Part shown: positions 25,400 through 33,586 of the stretch, one piece after another | How the letters are laid out: each line of letters opens with the position of its first letter | Position numbering within the stretch: position 1 is the first letter of the stretch | From: RBG-13-51-18 sp050014095 | Lineage (GTDB): Bacteria > Chloroflexota > Dehalococcoidia > Dehalococcoidales > RBG-16-60-22 | Length of the DNA stretch: 64,000 bases | Assembly (NCBI GenBank): GCA_050014095.1 | Contig: JBEKDZ010000003.1 | Location: 124,001-188,000 of the forward strand | Reading direction: 5' to 3' | Position numbers and translations under genes: made by a program | The notes under the pieces: model-generated | What the model was told of the DNA's origin: nothing | The model's database searches: none | Seen by the model: the letters and a program-made list of their open reading frames with translations, nothing else

Positions 25400-25497
25400 A
25401 AAATCTCCCTTAATCCCTCTTTACGAAAGAGGGACAAGCGCAATAAAGAAGATGACATCGTCTCCCTTTATAAAAGGGAGAGTGAGAGGGATTTTGG
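25400..25497. repeat. Intergenic palindromic repeat
   Basis: Two nested inverted repeats: CCCTCTTTACGAAAGAGGG near 25420 and TCTCCCTTTATAAAAGGGAG near 25462, within a longer arrangement beginning AATCTCCCTTAATCCCTC and ending GAGAGGGATTTT. It can fold as a cruciform and fills the gap between two convergent genes. Confidence 0.6.
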
Positions 25498-26193
25498 CTA
25501 AGTTTTCAACATTTCTTTCAGCCGCGCCACCGCCGGCGGCAGCACCTCGCCGATTTTCTCGGTAAAACGCAAATGGGTTTGTTTATCGAAGGGCGTCTCG
25601 CCCTCGTTGATAATCACCAGCTTCGCTCCCGCTTCCATTGCTACAGCCGGCATATCCGCCGCCGGATAGACCACCAGACTCGAGCCGACGACGACAAATA
25701 GTTCGCACATTTGCGAGTGCTTGTATGATTCCTGCAAATCTTTAGCCGGCAGCGAGTCCCCGAAGTTGACGACTGTTGACTTTAGTGTGCCACCGCACAG
25801 GGGGCATTTTTCTTCCCCCTCCACCCGGTCCATTTTAAACTCGCAGGCGACGCAGCATACCTTGGAGAGATTACCGTGCAATTCCGCCAGTTTCTCCGTT
25901 TTGATGCCGGACTTCAAATGTAAATTATCCACGTTTTGGGAGATAAGAAATGCCAGCTTGCCCAGGTTCTGCAGCTCGACGATGGCACGATGCCCACTAT
26001 TAGGCTCGACGCCTGTCCAGTCCTGCATAGGCGTTGAGAGTCCTTTATCCCGCCGCGTCCAGAGTCCATCCGGACCCCGAAAATCACGCAGACCGGACTC
26101 CGTGCTGATGCCGGCGCCGGTAAAGACCACCGTATAGCGCGACTCTGCCAGTAGCCTCGCTAATTGTTCGATTCTTTGCTCTAAATCGGTCAT
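25498..26193 (-). CDS. Sir2-family NAD+-dependent protein deacylase (sirtuin)
   Basis: 231 residues. The NAD-binding core shows GAGISTESGLRDFRG near residue 27 and the catalytic region QNVDNLHLKSG plus ELHGN (catalytic His). The zinc ribbon has CVAC and CPLC pairs. GSSLVVYPA and a late INEGETPFD complete the fold. It removes acetyl or other acyl groups from lysines, releasing nicotinamide. The ATG follows AGGATAAACT. It stands alone on the minus strand, convergent with the VLRF1-like gene. The class (deacetylase or desuccinylase) is not decided; no Tyr-x-x-Arg desuccinylase pair is obvious. Confidence 0.92.
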   Translation of the reverse strand: MTDLEQRIEQLARLLAESRYTVVFTGAGISTESGLRDFRGPDGLWTRRDKGLSTPMQDWTGVEPNSGHRAIVELQNLGKLAFLISQNVDNLHLKSGIKTEKLAELHGNLSKVCCVACEFKMDRVEGEEKCPLCGGTLKSTVVNFGDSLPAKDLQESYKHSQMCELFVVVGSSLVVYPAADMPAVAMEAGAKLVIINEGETPFDKQTHLRFTEKIGEVLPPAVARLKEMLKT

Positions 26194-26240
26194 AGTTTAT
26201 CCTATAAAATAATATCTCTATGGGTTTGCTGCGTCAACAA

Positions 26241-26268
26241 AAAAGCCCGGCTATCACACCGGGCTTTA
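26241..26268 (-). terminator. Intrinsic terminator after the small zinc-ribbon gene
   Basis: AAAGCCCGG/CCGGGCTTT stem around an eight-base loop with a T-run on the minus strand, 27 bases past the stop of the gene at 26295. Confidence 0.82.
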
Positions 26269-26294
26269 GGTTGCTCTTAATAATACCGTATGTG

Positions 26295-26510
26295 TTATTT
26301 TTTTTGAGGAGTATTCTTTTTATTGATGCCCTCCTGCTTCTTGATGCGTACAGGCTCGACGGCTTTAATCACCCTATCCTGGTAAACAGTCGCTAGGTCT
26401 TTCATATAAGCGCATTGCAAGCATTGCTCGTACCAGCCGTTATAGTCCCTATCAAGATACAGGTTTCCCCCGCATTTGGGGCAACGTCCGCCAGTCTTAA
26501 CCTTTCCCAT
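26295..26510 (-). CDS. Small zinc-ribbon protein under a CIRCE-like operator
   Basis: 71 residues; the ATG follows AAGGAAGAAT. Residues 9-35 form a ribbon with CPKC and CLQC, and the chain ends in a basic Lys/Gln/Asn tail. No enzymatic motif is seen. It is a single-gene transcript: a consensus-like promoter and a perfect CIRCE-like inverted repeat lie upstream and a terminator downstream. If the operator is bound by an HrcA-like repressor, the protein would be part of a stress response. I do not recognise a named family. Confidence 0.72.
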   Translation of the reverse strand: MGKVKTGGRCPKCGGNLYLDRDYNGWYEQCLQCAYMKDLATVYQDRVIKAVEPVRIKKQEGINKKNTPQKK

Positions 26511-26549
26511 ATTCTTCCTTCTTTCTAAAACAATCCCTTAGCCCTGTTT

Positions 26550-26607
26550 AGCAGTCCTTCTGGTCGACTGCTAATAATATTTTAGCCCTGAAAGTACCGA
26601 CTGTCAA
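26550..26607 (-). promoter_or_regulatory. Promoter with CIRCE-like inverted repeat
   Basis: On the minus strand TTGACA (26607-26602), a 17-bp spacer and TAAAAT (26584-26579) form a strong promoter. Immediately downstream, 26550-26576 is TTAGCAGTC-N9-GACTGCTAA. This is the CIRCE architecture (TTAGCACTC-N9-GAGTGCTAA) with one symmetric base change in each arm and the exact nine-base spacer. Confidence 0.7.
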
Positions 26608-26698
26608 TAGGTTTTTCTACTTAATTTGGATAATACTTCTCCATCAATCCAGCTAACTCTGGAGTCTGATAGTGGGGAAACTATATGTATGCGAGAGC

Positions 26699-27460
26699 CT
26701 ACCACACCTTGGGTATCAGGGCTTTACGCTCTGCCGGATAATTGGGGAAGGTTTGCCGGTACCAGACGTGGTTGGCACGGGCGCGCGGCAGCAGGTTAGC
26801 TACCGTCCAAAAAGCGAAAGCCAGCCCCGCCACCGACCAGGTGGCTATCGCCCAACCTATCCAAATAGTTATTTCGCCGAGATAGTTGGGACTGGATACC
26901 CAGCGGTAGAGTCGGTGGTCGGATATTTTGTAGCCGGATTCGCCGGGCTTTCTCAAGGTGCGCAGCGCCAGGTCGGCCTGGCGGTTGATAAAATAGCCTG
27001 TGATGAACAGAAGGACGCCGACGATGAAGCGGGGGTCGGTCAGCCAGGTATTGCCGTACCCGCCGGAAAATCCAAATATATAGCGTCCATTGAGATAGCC
27101 GTTCATAACGTTAAAGATGAACCCGAAGCCGATAATCGATAGTGGCATACGCCGGGCGACGCCACGCAAACTGAAGGGATAGATGAAAGCCCGGTGCAGA
27201 TAATGCGTCTCCCATAGCACGAGAAAAACTAGAGTAACCGGGGTTATCCTTGCTGTACCGAAGAAAAGACAGCCTGCAAATACCAGCGGCGCCGGCGCTT
27301 CCATCAGCACCCAGCCCAGCTTATTCGCCACCGAATATCCCCAGCCCTTCCGAGTATGGCGTCCGTAAGGTGCAGCGATAAAAAATAAAGCCACAAAGAC
27401 GATCACTGCCACGGCAAACCAAGTTATCAGCAGGCTGTTATAAACCGTTTGTTCGTCCAA
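26699..27460 (-). CDS. Steroid 5-alpha-reductase-like membrane protein (DUF1295 type)
   Basis: 253 residues from a TTG preceded by GGGAGTAAAG. Six or seven hydrophobic helices are visible. The C-terminal part carries the family pattern YRWVSSPNYLGEITIWIGWA and ends with ANHVWYRQTFPNYPAERKAL, which in steroid 5-alpha reductases and related enzymes binds NADPH. It lies 16 bases after an NAD(P)-dependent epimerase-like gene and is probably co-translated with it. A reduction of an unsaturated lipid or isoprenoid substrate is plausible. The actual substrate is unknown; bacterial members act on varied lipids. Confidence 0.8.
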   Translation of the reverse strand: MDEQTVYNSLLITWFAVAVIVFVALFFIAAPYGRHTRKGWGYSVANKLGWVLMEAPAPLVFAGCLFFGTARITPVTLVFLVLWETHYLHRAFIYPFSLRGVARRMPLSIIGFGFIFNVMNGYLNGRYIFGFSGGYGNTWLTDPRFIVGVLLFITGYFINRQADLALRTLRKPGESGYKISDHRLYRWVSSPNYLGEITIWIGWAIATWSVAGLAFAFWTVANLLPRARANHVWYRQTFPNYPAERKALIPKVW

Positions 27461-27476
27461 CTTTACTCCCTGGCTT

Positions 27477-28469
27477 TTATTTTTTAGGCAGCTTCAGCTG
27501 TCCATTAGACTCGAACCATTCCAGCGTATCAGCCAGCGTATCGCGGAAAGGTCGAGGCTGATATCCGAGCTCGCGGGTCGCCCGCTCGTGGCTGATATGC
27601 CGGTTACTCTTTAGCGCCCGCAAAGATACACTGGTATAAAGCGGTCGCCTGCCATTAAGAAAACTCGCTCCCATGATAAACGGCGTTCCAAGATGGGCCA
27701 GCCATAACGGGCAAACAAACTTATTGGTATTAGCGCCAGTGATTTCTCCTATCATGATGGCGATATCGCACATAGAAACCCAGTGTCCAGATATCAGGTA
27801 GCGGGCTCCGGCAGGTGCTTTAGTTTCCGCCAACATGGCTCCTGCCACCACGTCGCGCGCATCCACCCAGTCGAACCCGCCGGTAACGAGCGCCGGTATC
27901 TTTCTTTGGGCTATCGATATTAAAGCCTCGCCGAAGAATGACGGCTGGTAATCATGCGGTCCGAATACCGCCGTGGGGTAAATAATCACAGCATCGAGTC
28001 CTTTTTCTATTCCTTGCCGCACCTCTCGTTCGGCGGCAGCTTTAGAGCGATCATAGGGCGGATAACGCCGCGATGCCACTAAGAGACGAGCCTCATCCAC
28101 GGGAACGGTTAAGGGTTCCTGCGTCAGCGCGTGTATCGAACTGAAATGAATGAGACGGCGGACACCGCTACGACGGCAGGCTTCCACCACGTTCCTCGTG
28201 CCCTGAACGTTTATCTCCTCTAGCCGCGACCAGTCCGCCATGGAAAGGGAGATGGAGGCAGCCAGGTGGTAGACCACATCAACTCCCTGAAATGCGCGGC
28301 ATAACGTATCGAGGTCGCGCAAATCGCCGTGGACTTTTTCTACATCCAGTCCATCGATAGCGCGGTGATTCACATGCACCAGGCAGCGGGTGGGAATACC
28401 CTTATCGACTAAAGCGCGTACCAGGTTGGCGCCAATATGTCCGGTCGCGCCGGTAACAGCAACAGTCAT
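27477..28469 (-). CDS. Extended SDR NAD(P)-dependent epimerase/dehydratase
   Basis: 330 residues. It opens with the Rossmann motif VTGATGHIGANL. Family landmarks follow: HGDLRDLDTL, VVYHLAASIS, a serine in HFSSIHA and the catalytic pair in YPPYDRSKAAAE, then YPTAVFGPHDY. The set matches dihydroflavonol-reductase/3-beta-hydroxysteroid-dehydrogenase-like and HpnA-like SDRs, which oxidise or reduce a hydroxyl next to a ring or sugar. The 5-alpha-reductase-like gene follows after 16 bases. The pair may modify a polycyclic or isoprenoid lipid, but no hopanoid genes are seen here. Confidence 0.85.
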   Translation of the reverse strand: MTVAVTGATGHIGANLVRALVDKGIPTRCLVHVNHRAIDGLDVEKVHGDLRDLDTLCRAFQGVDVVYHLAASISLSMADWSRLEEINVQGTRNVVEACRRSGVRRLIHFSSIHALTQEPLTVPVDEARLLVASRRYPPYDRSKAAAEREVRQGIEKGLDAVIIYPTAVFGPHDYQPSFFGEALISIAQRKIPALVTGGFDWVDARDVVAGAMLAETKAPAGARYLISGHWVSMCDIAIMIGEITGANTNKFVCPLWLAHLGTPFIMGASFLNGRRPLYTSVSLRALKSNRHISHERATRELGYQPRPFRDTLADTLEWFESNGQLKLPKK

Positions 28470-28547
28470 TGAGCCCCATTATAGCATAGATAGACGAGGC
28501 ATCGCCAAACCACAGTATTTGTAACTATTTACAATTGGTTGATATTA

Positions 28548-28795
28548 AGGTTCTCTCCCCCTTAATCCCCCTCTCAAACAGGATTATCACTAATTTCTCA
28601 ATTTTTGTTTGTTTGAGAGGGGGAAGATTATTGGAGAGGGGCTGACGCCCCTCTCTAGCACTCCCCTTTCACCTTTATAGCGGGAGCAAGTTCAGAGAGG
28701 GGGCGCAGCCCCCTCTTATTAGCACCCCCTCTCCAAACAAATTTACCCCGCTTCAATGAAATTCTCCGTTTGGAGAGGGGGTAAAGGGGGTAAGG
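28548..28795. repeat. Cluster of nested inverted repeats in a 460-bp gene-free gap
   Basis: Several hairpins sit one after another. CCCCCTCTCAAAC pairs with GTTTGAGAGGGGG (28569-28623), GAGAGGGG with CCCCTCTC around CTGACG (28635-28656), and GAGGGGGC with GCCCCCTC (28697-28714). The outer CCCCCTCTCCAAAC pairs with GTTTGGAGAGGGGG (28726-28782). No ORF is present. It looks like stacked copies of a short MITE-like repeat. The rest of 28470-28933 is AT-rich upstream DNA of the MFS gene. Confidence 0.7.
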
Positions 28796-28933
28796 TATTA
28801 ACGAAAAATCAAATGTAAATAAGACTATAAAATTGTCACATCCCTCCTAAAAATGATACGATGAATATAATATTTTCCACACCGTTAAAGGCATCCGAGG
28901 ACACTCAATCTATTACGGCGATATTAAAACTCA

Positions 28934-30154
28934 ATGATAAAAAAGCATAATCCTAATTACAAGTGGTACATCCTCTTACTGGCAATGCTGACTTATGGCA
29001 TTGTTTCCGGCGTCGCGCGCATGTGCATGCCCGTGCTCTTTACTGAAATCGGCCTCAAACTGAACCTCGACGCCACGGCTATCGGCACGATCTGGGGCAT
29101 GGACCCACTGGCGGGCGTTTTCATCGGCCTGCCGAGCGGTCTGCTGGCCGACCGTTTCGGCACAAAACGCACGTTGACGGTACTCTGTCTTCTAGCAGGT
29201 GTCTTCGGAGCGTTACGCGGTTTTTCAACTAATTTTATTTCGCTGGTGGTGACGATGTTCCTCTTCGGACTGATGGCCGCCGCCACTCCTAACGTTGTGC
29301 CAAAAGTTACCACCGAATGGTTTTCCGGCAACCGGCTGGCGCTGTCTAACGCCTTCCTCAACGTTGCCTGGTCCATCGGCTCAATGGTCGCCACCCAGTT
29401 CAGCGCCATTAGCTTATCGCCGGCGCTTGGCGGTTGGAGCAATGTATTATTCTTTTACGGCGCGCCGGCTTTCGCGCTGGGCCTGCTCTGGCTTTTCACC
29501 GGCCGCGAGCCGACGAAAACGGAAAATCCGGCATTGCTCGCTGAGCAAATACCATTTAAAAAAGCGCTGACGCATGTTATCCGAAATAGAACGGTCTGGC
29601 TTGTCGGTATAACCACATTTGCCGCCTGGGGCGCTACCATGGGCATGGTCGGCTACTTGCCGTATTATTTAAAAAATATTGGGTGGGACGCCACCAGCGC
29701 CGACAGCACGGTCACCGTCTTAAGTCTGATGATGTGCATCGGCTCGATTCCGATGGTACTCCTATCAGACAAGCTCCATACACGCAAGGGTGTGCTGATA
29801 TTATCGCTGGGCGGTCTGGTAATCGGTCTTTCTTTATTGCCGTTTGTCAATACCACCGGGGTCTGGGTGCTGATTATTATTACCGGCTTTTTACGCGCCG
29901 GCGCCGGTTCGCTTTTTAATGTGGTTATATTTGAAGACGAAGCCATCGGCTCGACTTATGGTGGCACGGCTATCGGTCTGGCCAACAGCATTGCCATGAT
30001 TGGTGCCGCCGCCTCGCCGCCGTTGGGCAACAGCCTGGAACAATACGGCCAAGGCATGCCCTTTCTCTTATGGGCAGGTCTGGCAGCAGTGAGTACGGGG
30101 CTATTGTTTCTCATTCAGACGAAGAAAAGTCCGGCTACCGATTATCCGCGATAA
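28934..30154 (+). CDS. MFS transporter (12 TM)
   Basis: 406 residues with 12 hydrophobic helices. The loop 2-3 signature reads GLPSGLLADRFGTKRTLTV, and the second half repeats it as SIPMVLLSDKLHTRKGV. This is the nitrate/cyanate-like or general anion/drug major-facilitator layout. It ends by overlapping the convergent YjbQ gene by 20 bases. No substrate-binding signature that I recognise is present, and no linked metabolic gene suggests the cargo. The ATG has only a weak ribosome site. Confidence 0.85.
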   Translation: MIKKHNPNYKWYILLLAMLTYGIVSGVARMCMPVLFTEIGLKLNLDATAIGTIWGMDPLAGVFIGLPSGLLADRFGTKRTLTVLCLLAGVFGALRGFSTNFISLVVTMFLFGLMAAATPNVVPKVTTEWFSGNRLALSNAFLNVAWSIGSMVATQFSAISLSPALGGWSNVLFFYGAPAFALGLLWLFTGREPTKTENPALLAEQIPFKKALTHVIRNRTVWLVGITTFAAWGATMGMVGYLPYYLKNIGWDATSADSTVTVLSLMMCIGSIPMVLLSDKLHTRKGVLILSLGGLVIGLSLLPFVNTTGVWVLIIITGFLRAGAGSLFNVVIFEDEAIGSTYGGTAIGLANSIAMIGAAASPPLGNSLEQYGQGMPFLLWAGLAAVSTGLLFLIQTKKSPATDYPR

Positions 30155-30539
30155 TTTTTACCAGCACGTTGCGGCTTCTTGGACCGTCGAACTCGCCAAA
30201 GAATATGCCCTGCCATGTCCCCAGCGCTAGTTCCCCGTGTTGAACTATTACTGTTACCGAGCTGCCGATTAGTGTAGCCTTGATATGCGCCGCGGAGTTC
30301 CCCTCCCCGTGCTTATAGCTCCCCCGCTGCGGCGCTATAACTTCCAGCTGCGCCGCGATATCATCAACCACATCGGGGTCGGCGTGCTCGTTAATCATCA
30401 CCCCAGCCGTCGTATGCGGCACATAGACCACGCAAATACCACTTTGCACCCCACTCTCCCTCACCACCTCCCTCACCTTGTTCGTTATCTCCTGGAACTC
30501 CGCTTGAGAATGCGTCTTTATGTCAAGTTTATGCATCAT
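30135..30539 (-). CDS. YjbQ/UPF0047-family protein
   Basis: 134 residues, the family length. Conserved segments are GICVVYVPHTTAGVMINEHADPDV, FGEFDGPR near the end, and the His/Asp-rich centre with YKHGEGNSAAHIKA. The YjbQ family has been reported to have weak thiamine-phosphate synthase activity in vitro; its true role is unsettled. The ATG follows GAGGTTAAAT. It overlaps the convergent MFS gene at the 3' end. No thiamine genes are adjacent. Confidence 0.92.
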   Translation of the reverse strand: MMHKLDIKTHSQAEFQEITNKVREVVRESGVQSGICVVYVPHTTAGVMINEHADPDVVDDIAAQLEVIAPQRGSYKHGEGNSAAHIKATLIGSSVTVIVQHGELALGTWQGIFFGEFDGPRSRNVLVKIIADNR

Positions 30540-30619
30540 ATTTAACCTCGCATCGTAAGACTATTCTATATCCTACAACATCTTGACCTCGTTACGGAAA
30601 CACGTTACACTATAGATAG

Positions 30620-30672
30620 GACCCTTCGATAAACTCAGAGCCTGCCCCGTACTTGATACGGGGGTGAGTGGG
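30620..30672. repeat. Dispersed repeat before the FmdB gene
   Basis: The stretch CCCTTCGATAAACTCAGAGC, followed by CCCCGTACTTGATACGGGGG with its small hairpin (CCCCGTA/TACGGGG), resembles scattered intergenic repeats. It forms the 5' region of the FmdB-type gene. Confidence 0.45.
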
Positions 30673-30684
30673 AGATTATGAATT

Positions 30685-30921
30685 ATGCCTATTTATGAAT
30701 ATGTTTGTTCTGCCTGCAAGGCGAAATTCGAGCAGATGCGTCCGTTAAGTCAGTCATCGCAGGACGCAGAATGCCCCAAATGTCATAAACCCTCCCGCCG
30801 CAAGATGTCCACTTTCGCCGCTTTTACCACCAGTGTCAGCGGTGTTCCAACGACCGTACCTGGTGCCGGCAGCGCCTGCTCCAGTTGCAGCTCCGGCAAC
30901 TGCTCTACCTGCGCTTCGTAA
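30685..30921 (+). CDS. FmdB-family zinc-ribbon protein
   Basis: 78 residues starting MPIYEYVCSACKAKFE, the typical FmdB opening. Two pairs, CSAC and CPKC, make the zinc ribbon (residues 8-40). The C-terminus is Ser, Gly and Cys rich (CSSCSSGNCSTCAS), as in many members. The family is named after a formamidase-operon regulator, but most members are of unknown function and may bind nucleic acid or metal. It precedes a small membrane protein gene and glyS on the same strand. Confidence 0.88.
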   Translation: MPIYEYVCSACKAKFEQMRPLSQSSQDAECPKCHKPSRRKMSTFAAFTTSVSGVPTTVPGAGSACSSCSSGNCSTCAS

Positions 30922-30990
30922 TTACATAACGCCCCCTTTGACACCCCTGCCTGAAAGCTGTTAATCTTTACTGTAATCGCATTAAGGCAG

Positions 30991-31512
30991 GTGGTCACTA
31001 TCAACGCCGCACCAACAGAAAATAAAATCCGCTTCCACTGGAAGTACGTTATCCTGCCGGTGGTGCTTTTCGCACTTTCTATCATCCTTGCTGCCTGTTT
31101 TTACCCCTTTTTGTCACCGGATATAGCCTACCACTTTCAGGGCGATACTCCAGATAGGTGGCTTGCGCGTGGCGGCTTCATCGCCTGGATGCTTATCCCG
31201 CAGGTCGTTTTCACTCTCTTATCGCTCGCTGTCGTTAGACTCGCGATGCTGGCGTCACGCTACCTGCCGGGGAAAGAATCCCCACTCAAGGATATCCTAC
31301 TCATCATGGGCAATATGATGGCGCTGCCCCAATTAGTTATCATCTTTGCAATGATCGATTTTTTCCTTTACAATGCGTATCAAATAAAGCTGATTCCTTT
31401 ATGGGTATTCACCCTAATTATTTTGGTATTGGGCGCGATAATATTAGCGATACTATTTATCCGGGCTTCCCGCCGGGCACGTCGCCAGCAAGCTAAAACC
31501 AGCCAGGAGTGA
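30991..31512 (+). CDS. Small integral membrane protein of unknown family
   Basis: 173 residues from a GTG. Four hydrophobic helices are seen at about 20-40, 65-85, 108-128 and 138-160, with a basic cytoplasmic tail (RASRRARRQQAK). The segment after helix 1 (YHFQGDTPDRWLARG) recalls the DUF1648 type of loop, but the similarity is short and I do not assign it. The stop lies four bases before the glycyl-tRNA synthetase ATG, so both are probably co-transcribed. The start is uncertain because the ribosome site (AAGG) is close. Confidence 0.6.
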   Translation: MVTINAAPTENKIRFHWKYVILPVVLFALSIILAACFYPFLSPDIAYHFQGDTPDRWLARGGFIAWMLIPQVVFTLLSLAVVRLAMLASRYLPGKESPLKDILLIMGNMMALPQLVIIFAMIDFFLYNAYQIKLIPLWVFTLIILVLGAIILAILFIRASRRARRQQAKTSQE

Positions 31513-31516
31513 TTTC

Positions 31517-32890
31517 ATGCCAGAGAACAAAGCAGGTAAGTTAACGATGGATAAGCTCGTCTCGCTCTGCCAGCGGCGCGGCTTTATCTTCCCCAGCAGC
31601 GATATTTACGGAGGCCTTTCCGGCTGCTGGGACTATGGTCCCGTAGGTATAGAACTGAAACGTAACGTTAAAGAAGCCTGGTGGCGCACGATTGTTCAGA
31701 ATCGGGACGATATTGTCGGCGTGGATACCAGCATTCTGATGAACTCCAAAGTCTGGGAAGCCAGCGGGCATGTCACCAACTTTTCCGATCCTCTTGTTGA
31801 GTGTAAAAACTGCCACTTAAGATGGAAAGCAGATGACCTTAAGGAAAATAAATGTCCCTCCTGCGGCGGCGAGCTCACCGAGGAGCGCATGTTCAATACC
31901 ATGTTCAAGACCTTTATCGGGCCGGTGGAGGAGAATGCGGCAATCGTCTATCTCCGACCGGAGACGGCGCAGGGCATGTTCGTCAATTTCCAGAACGTCG
32001 TTAATACCACCCGCAAGCGTCTTCCCTTCGGCATCGCCCAGCAGGGTAGAGCCTTCCGCAACGAAATCACCACCGGCAATTTTATCTTCCGCAGTCGCGA
32101 GTTTGAGATAATGGAGTTCGAATATTTCGTCAAGCCAGGCACGGATGAGAAATGGTTCGATTACTGGGTTAAGGAGCGCTTAAGCTGGTATCAAAAGCTC
32201 GGCATCAAGAAAGAGCATCTCAAGCTCCACCCCCACCCCAAGGAACAACTCGCGCATTACGCCCGCTCCTGCACGGATATCACCTACCAGTTCCCCCACG
32301 GCTGGGCGGAGCTGGAGGGCATCGCCAACCGGACGGATTACGACCTCAAGCAGCATGCCGCTGCCAGCGGCAAGTCCATGGAGTACTTCGACGACGAAAC
32401 CAAGGAGCATTACGTTCCCTATATCGTCGAGCCTTCCGTCGGCGTCGACCGGGCGATACTGGCTTTCCTCTGCGATGCCTATGACGAAGAGCCGGATAAG
32501 GACGAGATACGCGTCGTCCTTCATTTCCACCCCGACCTCGCCCCGATTAAGGTGGCTGTTTTACCGCTAAGCCGCAAGGAAAACCTGGCAGCTTTCGCTA
32601 AAGATGTTTACGCCACCCTGCGACCCTGCTTCACCTCCCAGTACGACGATACGCAAAGCATCGGGCGGCGCTACCGCCGCCAGGATGAGTTGGGCACGCC
32701 CTACTGTGTCACTGTAGACTTCCAGTCGCTGGAAGACAACATGGCGACGATTAGAGAGCGTGATAGCATGAACCAGATACGCGTGCCCGTTGCTTCGCTA
32801 AAGAACACCCTGCTCGCCAAGCTCGCCGGCGAAGACCTCTTTGTCCTGCCGGAAGGCGGTAAAATCTGGAAGCAGGAAAGCGGCGGTTAA
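31517..32890 (+). CDS. glyS: Glycyl-tRNA synthetase, alpha2 (class II) type
   Basis: 457 residues; the ATG follows AGGAGTGATTTC. Motif 1 region and the glycine-specific opening are seen as FIFPSSDIYGGLSGCWDYGP. Motif 2 lies around FRNEITTGNFIFRSREFE and motif 3 around EPSVGVDRAILAFLCDAY. A CKNC/CPSCGG zinc insertion is at residues 95-120. The anticodon-binding domain starts near 345. It charges tRNA-Gly with glycine. This single-chain dimeric type is used by archaea, eukaryotes and some bacteria, including Chloroflexota, rather than the alpha2beta2 GlyQ/GlyS form. Confidence 0.95.
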   Translation: MPENKAGKLTMDKLVSLCQRRGFIFPSSDIYGGLSGCWDYGPVGIELKRNVKEAWWRTIVQNRDDIVGVDTSILMNSKVWEASGHVTNFSDPLVECKNCHLRWKADDLKENKCPSCGGELTEERMFNTMFKTFIGPVEENAAIVYLRPETAQGMFVNFQNVVNTTRKRLPFGIAQQGRAFRNEITTGNFIFRSREFEIMEFEYFVKPGTDEKWFDYWVKERLSWYQKLGIKKEHLKLHPHPKEQLAHYARSCTDITYQFPHGWAELEGIANRTDYDLKQHAAASGKSMEYFDDETKEHYVPYIVEPSVGVDRAILAFLCDAYDEEPDKDEIRVVLHFHPDLAPIKVAVLPLSRKENLAAFAKDVYATLRPCFTSQYDDTQSIGRRYRRQDELGTPYCVTVDFQSLEDNMATIRERDSMNQIRVPVASLKNTLLAKLAGEDLFVLPEGGKIWKQESGG

Positions 32891-32895
32891 AAGCC

Positions 32896-33579
32896 GTGAA
32901 ATATAAAGCCGTCATCTTTGACCTCGGAGGCACATTATCTCGTTCGGCTCCCTGGGAAGAATATCGCAATGCTGCCTGCAAAATGGCAGCCGTCTGTTCT
33001 ATTCCAGAAGAAAAATTCGTAGAACTATGGTTTTCCGAAAGTAGTGGGCTGGGTTTGGGATTATATCCGCGCTATCAGGATTATATTAGGCATATCTGTA
33101 AGACTTTAAATATAAACGTGGCGGAAAGCTTAATCGAGACTGCCGGTGAAATACCAATCACGATAACGAAACAATATGTGATAGTACCGCGAGAAGGTGC
33201 ACTAGAGTTGCTCTCGTACCTCAAATCCAACGACTATAAAATCGGGCTAATTAGTGATTGCGCTCCGGATTTGCCGCAAATCTGGAATGAAACTCTCTTC
33301 GCTCCATATTTCGATGTCACTGTTTTTTCTTGTCTAGCTGGTATGAATAAAGCCGACCCGCGCATCTTCCATATCGCGCTGGAGAAACTGGCGGTCAAAC
33401 CAGAAAACTGCATCTATATTGCCGACGGCATGAGAAAAGAACTCTCTAACGCCGCTGCATTGGGTATGACCGCCCTGCAACTATACCTGCCAGAAGAAAA
33501 TGATGATAGCCCTATTCGCGAAGACTGGCGAGGTGAGAAAATATCTTCGTTACAAGAAGTTTTCAATCTGTTAAAATAA
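32896..33579 (+). CDS. HAD-superfamily hydrolase, first copy
   Basis: 227 residues from a GTG five bases after glyS. Motif I is IFDLGGTL, with the nucleophile Asp but Gly instead of the second Asp. Motif II is LISDC. The lysine region is FSCLAGMNKADPRIF and motif III is CIYIADGM. It is clearly paralogous to the gene at 34045: both share PDLPQIWNETLFAPYFDVTVFS-like and YIxDGxxxEL segments. Likely a small phosphatase or haloacid-dehalogenase-like enzyme of the HAD-IA group. Missing the second Asp can weaken phosphatase activity. A GNAT gene separates the two copies. Confidence 0.8.
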   Translation: MKYKAVIFDLGGTLSRSAPWEEYRNAACKMAAVCSIPEEKFVELWFSESSGLGLGLYPRYQDYIRHICKTLNINVAESLIETAGEIPITITKQYVIVPREGALELLSYLKSNDYKIGLISDCAPDLPQIWNETLFAPYFDVTVFSCLAGMNKADPRIFHIALEKLAVKPENCIYIADGMRKELSNAAALGMTALQLYLPEENDDSPIREDWRGEKISSLQEVFNLLK

Positions 33580-33586
33580 CACCGTA

